Below are positions 48,253 to 58,824 of a stretch of 64,000 bases of DNA, piece by piece; position 1 is the first letter of the stretch; every line of letters starts with the position of its first letter. A model generated the notes under the pieces. The model was given only the letters and a program-made list of their open reading frames with translations. It was not told the origin of the DNA and did not search any database. The stretch is from positions 224,461 through 288,460 of the forward strand of contig CAJNYU010003189.1 in the NCBI GenBank assembly GCA_905331475.1. Direction: 5' to 3'. Source of the stretch: Rotaria socialis. Its lineage: Eukaryota; Rotifera; Eurotatoria; Philodinida; Philodinidae. The translations under genes and the position numbers were made by a program.

Positions 48253-51200
48253 GTTCGTGGTGATCAGCTTCATAAATTATTAACAGACATAGTGGAATTT
48301 ATCAGAATTTCGCACAATATCATGGAGAACCTGGAAACATTCACTTTAATCTTACTTGAATCTAAAGATCGTTTGGCTCAGTATCCTCAAGAATTCAAAG
48401 ACAAATTAAGATTATTCATTAATTTTCTTGAGTTATTTTCTGAAATAAGTGAATGCATTAAATATGTTGAACAGACCACTAGAGAAAAAGTTGTGCTTAT
48501 TGTATCTTCTGCTTTCGGGAAAGAAATACTACCAAAAATATTCAACTTGAAAAATGTTTGCTTCATTTACATTCTTATCGATGATAAAAGTCTTCAAGAT
48601 CGTTGTCTGGTTGTTCAAGAAATAGAAGAATGGAAAAAACAGAACGAAAAGGTATGAATGTTGATTACGCATGTATACCTATGTTTAATAAAAATATAAG
48701 ACTTGCACTTATTTGAGTGATAAAAATATTGGAATGAGCAATAATTCTTGAGCAATAGGAAAACTCTATTTGAGCAATTTGATAATCTTAAATATGCAAT
48801 AAATAGCTCATCAAATAACAGCAATGATTTCATGTATGAACAACAAAAAGGGAGAAAAACTACATTCTTTTTATTTGCAATTGAAAATAAGAAAAAAGAA
48901 AATGAAATAAATCATCGTGTGAATAAATCTTTCTTTGCTTTCGTTGGCCTGCCTCTTTTTCTTTTTTTCTGTCGATTTCCCCACTATTTGCTACTATTAG
49001 GTGTGGGCATAGGTAGAAATTAAGAGAAAAATTACATCCCATGCCAGAGCTTATCGAGTCCAAAAATTTATGGATTCGGTGAATTCCAATGTTTGAACCT
49101 ACATTCTTAAATGCTCCGGGGCGTGGGCAGCATTCAAAGATACTCTTCACATATTCAAGGAATCTTTCTGATTGAACAACAGATTCTTCTACTAAATTTA
49201 CTATGAAAACATCGAAAGAAAAAAATGTCGAAATAAAACAAAGTCGAATAAAAAAAAATGTCATTTAGATGTTCTTTCCTTCGACATTTTTTTTTCGGTG
49301 TTTTCATAGTAAATACTTCTACTATGTACCAATACCATTGATATTTTTTGGATAAGGCGAACGAAAATTCAATAACATTGATAAATTATTGAATGGATCA
49401 AATTTTTTTATCGCAATTTGCTTCCGCTCGAAACAATTTCAGACTCGGACCTGAACTCAGTGGGTTCTACCTCACATCAAAACCCATTTTCGCCTATTTT
49501 CTTGGTCTGCCTGTTCTAATCTCTTCATTTTTATTAGAATAATGCAGTTACTTATCACTTTCCTTCTCACAATCAGAGATATATTCAAGGAGGAAACATC
49601 GTACTTTTGTACTTTGAGGAGTCAAAGTACGACGTTTCCCCCTTGGATATATTGGCCTACGCATTATAATTGAGCCATTTGTCTAAACTATGTATTCTAT
49701 TTCATAAAGTTGAAAAAATACAAATATGTGTAAATAACTCAATCTGTATTGTCATTTTTATATACAATTATCTCTATGATCTACGCGTACTATTGCTCAT
49801 TCGATATTATAATTTCACATTCAATGTAGTTATTGTTCATCTAAATTAATTGCTGCTAAATTTGATTATTATTGATTTAAATTATCTTTTTGCTCAAGTA
49901 AGCATAAGTTAAAATATTTATCATGTTATTTAGAATGAAAATTAGCAGAGCTTAAAACGATTGCAATTATTTTCTTGCAAAGCATTCCTCAGTCAACAAT
50001 ATTTTAGAGAGAGAGAGAGAGAGCGTGAGATTTAAAACTTGAATGCGTTGGGTAAATTAATGAAAATTGTGGGTGGTAATGAGTGCTTGTTTATAAGATA
50101 TCGGTTAAAACCAGTCATAAAAATCAGTTTTAGAGCAGATCTATCTGTTTGCATTCAATATATTTCCTTTTTTTTCTAAATTTCTAACTTGCTGAAATAC
50201 CTAAGCTGAATTTAATTAGATTTCGAAGCAAGACCTCCCGTTAAACATCCAGTATTAGGGGTACATGTGTTGTGCAAAAACAAAAGACGACATGTTCTGC
50301 ATACCTCCCTTCCTAATTTGAAGCAGAAACATATGATGTATTTTTTGAGTGGAAAGTTAGTAACTATAAAATTTTCTATTTTTGACAGATGCTTACAATA
50401 GCCATTGATCATAACGACTTATTAGCTAAATTATCACACGATCATGTTAGTCGTAAAAATATAGATGAGAGCGATTTATCCGTATCATTTCACAACAACA
50501 CAGACAAGTCGCATACAAGTCTGAATGGAAGTTTTCTGTGGTTACAATTATACCTTGAAGTATTGCTGCGAATGGAACCGAGTGCATCAGCAAAAGCTGA
50601 ATTAGTTCAAATTTGCCGAAAACATTATCAAGGAAATGATCAAGAGTTGATGAAAGTTGAAAAATTTGATCAAACTTATGTGCCAAGCGATGCTGTTACT
50701 TGGTACACACGAGATTGCTTTATATACCGATTGATAAACAAAGCTCTACGAGTGCAGGACATCAATCTGTTGTTTGCATTTCGATTTCTGATTCTCGATA
50801 TATTTAATCAATTACAAGTTGAGAAAAGTCGTCTTCGTCGCTCATCAGGAAACATTATTCAGTGTTACCGGGGTCAAATAATAACCGAGGAAGAACTAAA
50901 CCAAATGAGATCAAATATTGGTTGTTTTATATCAGTGAATTCATTCTTCTCAACAACACAAGATAGGAACGTAGCAGTCGTGTTTGCTTCAAGCCTAGAT
51001 GATATATATGAAAAAGTTCTGTTTGATATCGAAGCAGATATGTGTCTATTAAGAGCAAAGCCTTTCGCTGATGTAACACATTTAAGTATTTTCGATCAAG
51101 AAAAAGAAATATTGTTTATGTGTGGTGCAATATTTCAGATAAAGAATATTACTAAAAATGAAGCAGAAAGTTTATGGATAATTCAATTGAAACTATGCGA

Positions 51201-52059
51201 TGATACAAATAGCGCATTAAAAGAGCTGTTCGATTATCAAAAACAAAAAATGGCAGAAACAACTGATTTGATTTCATTAGGAAAATTGCTAAGAGAGATG
51301 GGTGAGTTGACCAAAGCTAAGCAATACTATGAAAAAAGTCTCAGGGAGCTTCCCTTGAATAATTCAAAGATCTCAATTTGTTATTACGGGCTAGGAGTTG
51401 TTCTGGATCGAGAATGTAATTATGATGATGCCTTTGATTATTTCAGAAAGGCTTTAGATTTTGAAACGAATGTTTTATCATCAAGCAATACTGCGTTTAT
51501 GGGTAAAATCTATGGAAGTATTGGGATTGTCTATTATAATAAACATTGCTATGGTTTAGCACTAGAATATCTGATGAAATCCTTCAATATTCTCTTAGAT
51601 ACAGTCGGTTATGACCATGGTGATACAGCAATGGTTTTTACAAATCTAGGCAGAGCTTATCAAGCTGAGAAAAATTATGATTTAGCGCTACAAAATCACG
51701 TAAATGCGTTGAATATAAAACTAAAAATACTACCGCCTGATCATCCTCGGCTCGCAAGATCCTACGTGTTTATTGGAAATGTGTACGCTGATAAACAAGA
51801 ATTCGATCTGGCTTTCGCTAACTATCAAAACGCGCTTAATATACAGCTAAAATCTTTGCCTGATAGTAGCATTAGCATTGGAGTTACCTTTCATCGTATT
51901 GGACAAGTTTGTGTAAAGACAGGAGAATATCAATCAGCTGTAGAAAACTTCCGTAGAGCTGATCATATCTATAAACTCTCACTTCCGTCAAATCATCAGC
52001 GTTTACTTCAGCTAAAACTCGACTGTGCAACGTTAGAAGACCATATGACACAATCATAA
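48253..52059 (+). CDS. Rotifer-type ADP-ribosyltransferase with TPR repeats
   Basis: Exons 48253-48651 and 50389-52059 join in frame (...EWKKQNEK | MLTIAIDHNDLLAKL). The first encodes the usual family lead-in (NLETFTLILL, TREKVVLIVSSAFGKEILPK). The second has the mono-ART fold of arginine ADP-ribosyltransferases: R in IIQCYRGQ, the STS-type strand SVNSFFSTT, and the ExE pair in DQEKEILFMCG. About five TPR/kinesin-light-chain-like repeats follow (YGLGVVLDRECNYDDAFDYF, YGSIGIVYYNKHCYGLALEY, TNLGRAYQAEKNYDLALQNH, IGNVYADKQEFDLAFANYQ, IGQVCVKTGEYQSAVENF). It would transfer ADP-ribose from NAD to a partner bound by the TPRs (inference). All catalytic motifs are present. The 5' exon with the ATG was not found. 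The 1.7 kb intron carries a MITE. Confidence 0.85.
49578..49653. mobile_element. 76-bp MITE with CAAGG.GGAAAC ends, in the ART-TPR intron
   Basis: ATATATTCAAGGAGGAAACA and its mirror TTTCCCCCTTGGATATAT enclose AAGTAC-rich arms (GTACTTTTG, CAAAGTAC). It is a minimal relative of the 39009-39317 element. Confidence 0.7.
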
Positions 52060-54830
52060 TGAGTTCTTTGGTACTTTGTAAGCTTTCTTTCTTATAACTT
52101 CTGAAACTTTACTTTGTTATTCACTTATTATGATCTCCATATGCGAAATTTGGCATATGTTAATATTACAGTTTCAAAAACAAACTAAAAGTATTGATAA
52201 GTATAATTCATGGAGAATCTTCTTGAACTATTGAAAAAAGATATAGGATACTTCTAATTTTTACCAGAAAATATCAGTAGTGCACTAAAAAATGTTAAGA
52301 TAGCTTTGAAAACTATCCTGAGGGTGTGGGTAGGAGTGTCATATTTGAGTATCTTCCTATTTTCTTAAGTTAAAGCTAGTCCTTCTTCTACGAATTGTAC
52401 TATTAAATATATTTTTATGAGTATCCAGGTATTGGGATTTTATATATTCCTATCAGATAGAGCTAACTTCGCTGGTTATAACTAACGCAAAGTATTGGTT
52501 GGCATTGGTAGATTTTCATTGTGAAAATTGGCAATCTTTATGTGTCTCCAAATGGTATTGTTACATCCCTATTTAGATCTATGAAAAGTGAATGGTCACT
52601 TTCAAAAATTTTTCAAAACACGATGAAAGTCATAGATCCTACGTATATGAGTCTCGCTGTTCTCCTTAGCAACTGCAAATTGTTTAAAATATTGATATAA
52701 ACTCCTTAATCAAAATGGATCCTGGTGGAATCTACGGCTCCTGGTGAATTTCAGAATCCGCCAGGAGCCGCTTTTCCCTCTTGATAGTTGTACTTTACTA
52801 AACTATGAATAATAATATCCTCGAATAGATAGTGACTGAAGTTGATCATCATTAACCATTGTCTATTTTTTAATGATGCCAATCAATTCACACTATATCT
52901 AAATGAACTTCGTTCCACAAATATGCATTTTTTTCTTAGTTGGATTTGTACAAGATGTGCATCTAATCTTGAATATTATACTTTTAAAAAGTAATATCGT
53001 CCTCAACAAAGTTCGTAGTTGCAAGATATTTAGATAAAATAAAACAAAAGAGAACAAAAAGAAAGATAAGAAAAGGTAAATTGTAGCTATCATACAAAAG
53101 TAGCAAACGAATCAATTGATAAAAAGAAGAAACGGTGTTACATACACAATATAACACGGACATTTTCACTAGTTCTTTTGATAAAAGTTATTTTACTGCG
53201 GTGAGTAATTTATTAGGAAGAATGAAGAACAAAGTGGAATCAAAACCAACGACCAATTTTTCTTTTAGCAAATCGACTTATAATTGTTTCTGGCTTCGCT
53301 CTCTATCAGTATAACGTAATTGAAAATTTCATGAGAGAAAATATGAAATTGGTACTGTTTAAGCTACTAAAATGCGGTTATACGTAGCAAACTTCGGTAG
53401 CACAGTGAACTATCTGCTCGGCGGCGAATGTTTCTCACTCATATCAATACATCAGGATAAGAGGAGAAGCTGTGGGTCATAGAACGATACCGTATGGTGT
53501 GAAAACAAAAATTTGGAGGTCATGACAATGCGTGAGACTAAGGGTGAAAACAAATACAGACACCCATAATCACACTCACCCTCTAGTTTTCAGAGATCCC
53601 TTAATCATTCGCAAAATTAAGAATTCTGATATCTGTATACTTCTCTCATATTTCTCTTTTCAATGTTGAAAACTGCAGACCCAAAGCGACTGCTGCTTTC
53701 GAGATATTAAAAATACATTCGCGCTTTCTGTTTTGCCGCCGATAGTAGTTGAAAGCAACTGACTACCATTCGATGAGTTGCCTGTCATACACATCTTACC
53801 CATGTGTATTGATTGTTTACAAGCTGCATAAGTCCCACATTGTTTGTTAAAATGTTCTCTTCTATAATTCAGTATTTTCTTGCTAAGCCGTTTCATTTTT
53901 GTCATTCAAGATTAAAAAAGATCGTACCAGACCAAAGTGGCTTAACGTATTTGCAGATTGAGAAGAAAAATATTACATTGAAGCATTCGATTTGGACTAG
54001 AAAATGTTACGTACACTAAGAACAATGTTTCCTGTTCAAAGTAATCAGTGAGTATTTGAAAACTACAGTCAAAATTCGAATATGGAACTCTCTTCTTTAC
54101 TCAATGGAATGACTAACAGATAATTGCAATGTTTGCATTTGACTATACCTAAAAACTTTTGTGCTGATTCGTCATTTGACAATCGAAGAGTGACATCTTT
54201 GTGGGCATATTGGTATACGTTTTGCAATCATTTGCGCTTAGCCTGAGACAAAAGCGACTGATTGTGCTCATGCAGCGATAAAGGACCTCAATGTGTATAG
54301 TGACTGGGTATGTATCGAACTTCTTTCCGTTATTTTCGAGTATTTTCATATAAAAGCTTGAGTTGTGCAATAAAAGACTAAATCATGTGATCTAACCTAT
54401 GAAAAGATAGAAAAAAGTTTAGTCTATTAAATGAGACACATCCGATCTCTATGTAACAATTCGTTTGTTTCTTTATCAGAACTTTACAAACCGAGACTAG
54501 ATTTGGGACTCACTTATGTTCAATCGAAATATATTTTTGTATTGCAAATGAAAATTAGAACAACTGTGGTAAAGAGCTCGACAGTCTTAGTTTTTGGAGC
54601 CAGTTGTTGTCTATCTTTTGATAGGTTAAACCACAAGATTCAGACTTTCATTTCAGAGTTCAAGATTGTAATACAAAAGTGTTCGAAAGTAACGAATCTA
54701 GTAGGGGCGCATACATTTAATCTAGTCCATCTATAAACACACGACATATTATTAATTGAAACTCTTTGTAGTAACTATACTCTTAAAAAATGAACTCGTT
54801 TTCATCATTAAATAATGACGTAACAAAGTA
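52060..54830. other. AT-rich intergenic DNA with degenerate repeats
   Basis: A half palindrome (GAGGGTGTGGGTAGGAG) is at 52320-52341, a small hairpin of CCTGGTGG/GGCTCCTGGTG words at about 52728-52783, and an ACACCCATAATCACACTCACCC half site at about 53562-53583. The short frames show no domain or splicing. Confidence 0.45.
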
Positions 54831-57735
54831 TTGAAAGTGAATATGATTGAAAGCGTTCCATGTTGCTTTTTAATGTGCTTTAGACAATGGGATTTGGAGA
54901 CGCTTAATAATGAGACAATAGAAAGGGAGACTCTTCTTTCGAGTATTTCCATCAATACTACCACTGAGCAGGATGATACTGCACAAAATATTATTGTACC
55001 AAACCACCGAACGGCCAGTGTCAGTCGAGTATCAATTTCAGCAGATGCCGCAGCCACACTTTCTTTCCACGATATCAATTATTTCATTGGCGATAAAATC
55101 GAACCGAGCAAACATCGGTTGAATTTTCCGTCTCGCTCATGTTTAAAATCTCAAGAATACAAACAAATTCTATTCAATATATCGGGAATATTTTCGAACG
55201 GCATGAATGCAATACTTGGTGGGTTTTGTTTTTTGTGCTTGTCTTTGTAAATCAGTAAACATGTCAATAATTTGAAAGGCCCTACTGGATGTGGAAAATC
55301 TTCTCTACTCGATATTCTGGCTGATCGAAAAGATCAACATGGCTTGTCAGGTCGCATACTTGTTGACGGTTTGCCTCGTCATCCATCTTTTAAATACATT
55401 GTTGGCTACGTCGTTCAAGAAGACATTTTTACTGGGACATTAACAGTACGCGAAAATTTGCTCTTCTCAGCCAATCTTCGATTGCCAAAAACTGTATCGA
55501 CGCTGGAAAAGAACGCCCGTGTCCTACGCATCATTACTGAACTCGGCCTTGAGTCTTGTGCTGATACCCGTATGGGAACTGATTTTCTTCGAGGTGTCTC
55601 TGGTGGCGAAAAGAAACGAACCTGTATTGGCATGGAGCTGGTTTTATCGCCCAAGATTTTGTTTCTTGATGAGCCCACAACAGGTAAGGCTTTTTAAATT
55701 ACAGATGAAAACGATCTTTTTTCTGTATCAATTGATCTACCGAGAGAATAGTGAGTTGAAATATAAAGCTCAAGTTTTGCGCCCCCTCCTCTATTTCAGA
55801 TATTTACTAAGTTACACATCATCCACTTATTAGAGATTACGCTATTTAGATTACTATTCTACCGATCTTTTCGTTAAAAAACGTACCAAAAAGTAGTATC
55901 TAACAATTATAGACATTAAGAAGAAATGTACTATAGAGATCAGGGCTCGATTAAAAATAATCTATTAAGTTTGGATAAAAGAACAAAAGTATAAAAAAAT
56001 CATCAGGGTTTTTTATCTCCCCCATTACAGACCTGAACAACCAGGATTAGATAATGCATGTTTGTAATAGTCTTGTTTTCCATTCGATTCAATGCTTATA
56101 ACGATTCAAGGTGTGAGTATAAATATCTCATTGATAGTTACACACCCACACCCAATATAGTATTCAACCGTGCTCTTTCTGATAAGTCATTGTCTGATCT
56201 ACAGGGCTTGATGCGTCGACAGCGAACAACGTCATGAGTTATCTCAAAAAATTGTCAGACGAAGGGCGTAAGTCTTACGATGACAAAAGCACACTTTTTA
56301 TAGTCACATGTTGTCTTGAAACACAGGTACCATCGTCTTCTCCATCCATCAACCGCGTTATTCAATCTTCAAATTATTCGATTCTGTCATTTTCATGTGC
56401 AAAGGTGAATGTGTCTATCATGGTCCAATTAATAATATCGAAACCTACTTTTCGACGCTAGGTTATCAATGCAAATTGCACGATAATCCTACTGACTTTG
56501 TCTTAGATATCTTGATCGATGCCCATCGAACGCCGGAGACGCTAACGAAATTGAATGATGCATACAAGCAGTCTTCTATGCATATAGACGTATTAGCACG
56601 TGCTCAACAGGAGGACAATACAGAAAATCAAGAACTCTTCCAAAGCACCATTGTAGTTGAGGCAGCTCAAGCTTTGCGAACTGAAATATTCTATGTATCA
56701 CAACGAACACTACGCAATGCTCTGCGTAATCCGGCAATGGCTCTCGCGCAAGTTGTTGTCTCTATCATGATTGGTTTTTTAGTTGGACTGGTTTTCTATG
56801 ATCTGAAGAAAACCACCGATCCTGGTATTCAAGATCGGCTTGGTACAATATTTTTTATTGTTGTCAATCAAATTTTCAGTAGTATGTCTGCAATCGAGCC
56901 GTTGCTCCAAGAACGTGTTCTTTTCTTGCACGTAAGTTCACTTTATGACACAAAGGGAAAATATGTTTGCCATTCTTCAGGAATATGCGAGTGGCTACTA
57001 TCGAATTCAAACCTTTTTTATTGCCAAAATGGTCTGCGATTTATTTCCCATGCGCGCAATACCATCAGTCTTATTTTCTGTCATCGCCTACTTTATGACG
57101 GGCTTAGCTCGAACGAGTGGCCAGTTCTTTGTGTTTTTGGTGACAATCTTCATGGCTTGTGTTTTTGGATCGGCCACTTGCTTCTTCATTTCGACACTTA
57201 CAACTACATTCTGTGAGATTCTTCTATTATCTTCACTTTTCTGATTTTGTTCGAAATAATGCCGTAAGATTGGATAGAGACCGTCGCTATAGTTAATCGA
57301 GGCTCTAGTTGAAAAAACAACTATCCGTTGATTTAAAATAATATCAGTCATACTTATTCGCTTCTTCTGTATTTGATTATTACAGCCGTGGCTCTGATCA
57401 TTGTTGTTCTAATCTACGTTGGCATGATGGTATTTAGTGGATTTTTGATCAAATTGACAAGCATGTTTAATTGGCTCTCGTGGATTCAGTGGATTAGTGC
57501 ATTTCGATATGCTTCAAATGTACTCACAATCAATGAATTTCAAGGTCTCAAACTCTGTTTGCCAAATCAGACCGATGTTTGTCCCGTGATGGGCGAAGAT
57601 GTACTGAACGATCGAGGAATCGATCATGGCACTGCATGGGACTTGTGGAAGAACTTTTTTGCATTGACAATGATGACCACAATTGTTTTCGTGTTAGCCT
57701 ACATTCGACTCCTTAGAATCAAAAAGACAAAATAA
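54831..57735 (+). CDS. ABCG2-like half transporter
   Basis: This is a plasma-membrane exporter of the ABCG (White/BCRP) family with the ATPase first and the membrane domain second. Exons are to 55218, 55279-55683, 56205-56267, 56327-56931, 56981-57212 and 57386-57735, all in phase. Motifs are Walker A GPTGCGKSSL, Q-loop YVVQEDIFTGTLTVREN, signature VSGGEKKRT, Walker B ILFLDEPTTGLDAST, and H-loop FSIHQPRYSIFKLFDS. The membrane part has FMCKGECVYHGP, RNALRNPAMALAQ, EYASGYYRIQTFF and an external loop with cysteines (LCLPNQTDVCPV) like the ABCG2 loop. It ends RIKKTK. Length (about 650-660 residues) fits ABCG2. The start is uncertain: an acceptor-like CTTTAG at 54892 suggests a possible upstream exon. 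Intron 3 (55684-56204) carries a TGTGGG palindrome. Confidence 0.9.
56109..56153. repeat. TGTGGG-like palindrome inside an ABCG2-like intron
   Basis: GGTGTGAGTATAAATATC on the left and TTACACACCCACACCC on the right surround TCATTGATAG. It shows that the elements are tolerated inside introns of intact genes. Confidence 0.65.
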
Positions 57736-57739
57736 TCTT

Positions 57740-58780
57740 GAATAATTCGAACAAAATCATTTCTTAGATGAGAATATCTCTTGTGCCACTTTCGTCATTT
57801 CGTGAGAAGTATTCCATACTATTTTTTATAGCAACAAATTATTTTTGTATTTATCAATTTCATTCAGTGATTATCATAATAAACATTCTAGCCGCATCAA
57901 AGATTAGACTTTTGTATTTCAATTATAAATCTGGTTTAAATTCGGAGGGTGAGCGTGGTTGTGTGGCTGTTCGTATCAGCGAAGACAACCGCGTCACTCA
58001 CACAACGCACCTGCACCTACACTCTATCATTCATAATCGTAACTCCACATATGGTCGTTCAATATCATTGATAACGTCTTTCAATTCGGTTTGGTAATTA
58101 TGTATTACTTTTATATTATTCAACGTTGTTGTAATAGCGGCTTGCTCAAAATTTGTATTTATTTTAAGAACCATTCCTTGTACAGTCCATGTTCCCAATA
58201 AGAACATTTTTTTCGGAGATGTGAGCTATTCCTTTTTTACTCAGTCAGGTGCACTGTCCCTAATAAGAACAACACACTCTGTTAACAAAATATCTCAGAT
58301 AATCCGTGAATTTAACGTTTGTCTTTCAGCTTCTGTCGAAAAATAAAATGAGGTGTTTTCTGCCAAATTTTTAGTAACTGCGCTCTTCAACACGATCGAC
58401 AACCCGGACCAACACACATATTCGCATAGATCAAAGTATATGCATATTAAGCTGTTTAAACATATGCGCAAATAATTTTGATTTAGATCACGAATTTTAA
58501 CATGATTAATAGGCTATAAATATTTTATTTTGACGCAAAAAAATTAATGAATACGATGATTGAATAATGGCTGATTTTTGTGCTTTCCATATCTTGTGCA
58601 ACATGATACGTTATTCATTTTAAATTACATTAATTTAAGTGGAAGAAATGTGTGAAAGTGTTTGGGAACGTCCCATTTAGCAGTACTATACATCAAGACG
58701 ATTTTTGCGCAATTGATGAGTGTCTCGCATCTCTTGTAAAATTGTTGGTTAACCTTTGAAGACGATGATAATTAAAATGA
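57740..58780. other. Intergenic DNA with one diverged palindrome
   Basis: At 57945-58020, GAGGGTGAGCGTGGTTGTGTGG pairs with ACTCACACAACGCACCTGCA around ATCAGCGAAGACAACC; this may be a diverged family member. No genes were seen. Confidence 0.4.
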
Positions 58781-58824
58781 AGAGTAATATAATTTGATAG
58801 ACATGGTTTCGTATGAAATAGCAA

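Noticed and set aside
54431..54736. 101-residue frame (MRHIRSLCNNSFVSLSELYK) as a gene upstream of ABCG
   Set aside because: No domain, no splice sites, AT-biased composition; could at most be decayed sequence.
55415..55678. Minus-strand frame within the ABCG2-like ATPase exon
   Set aside because: Antisense shadow of a strongly conserved exon.
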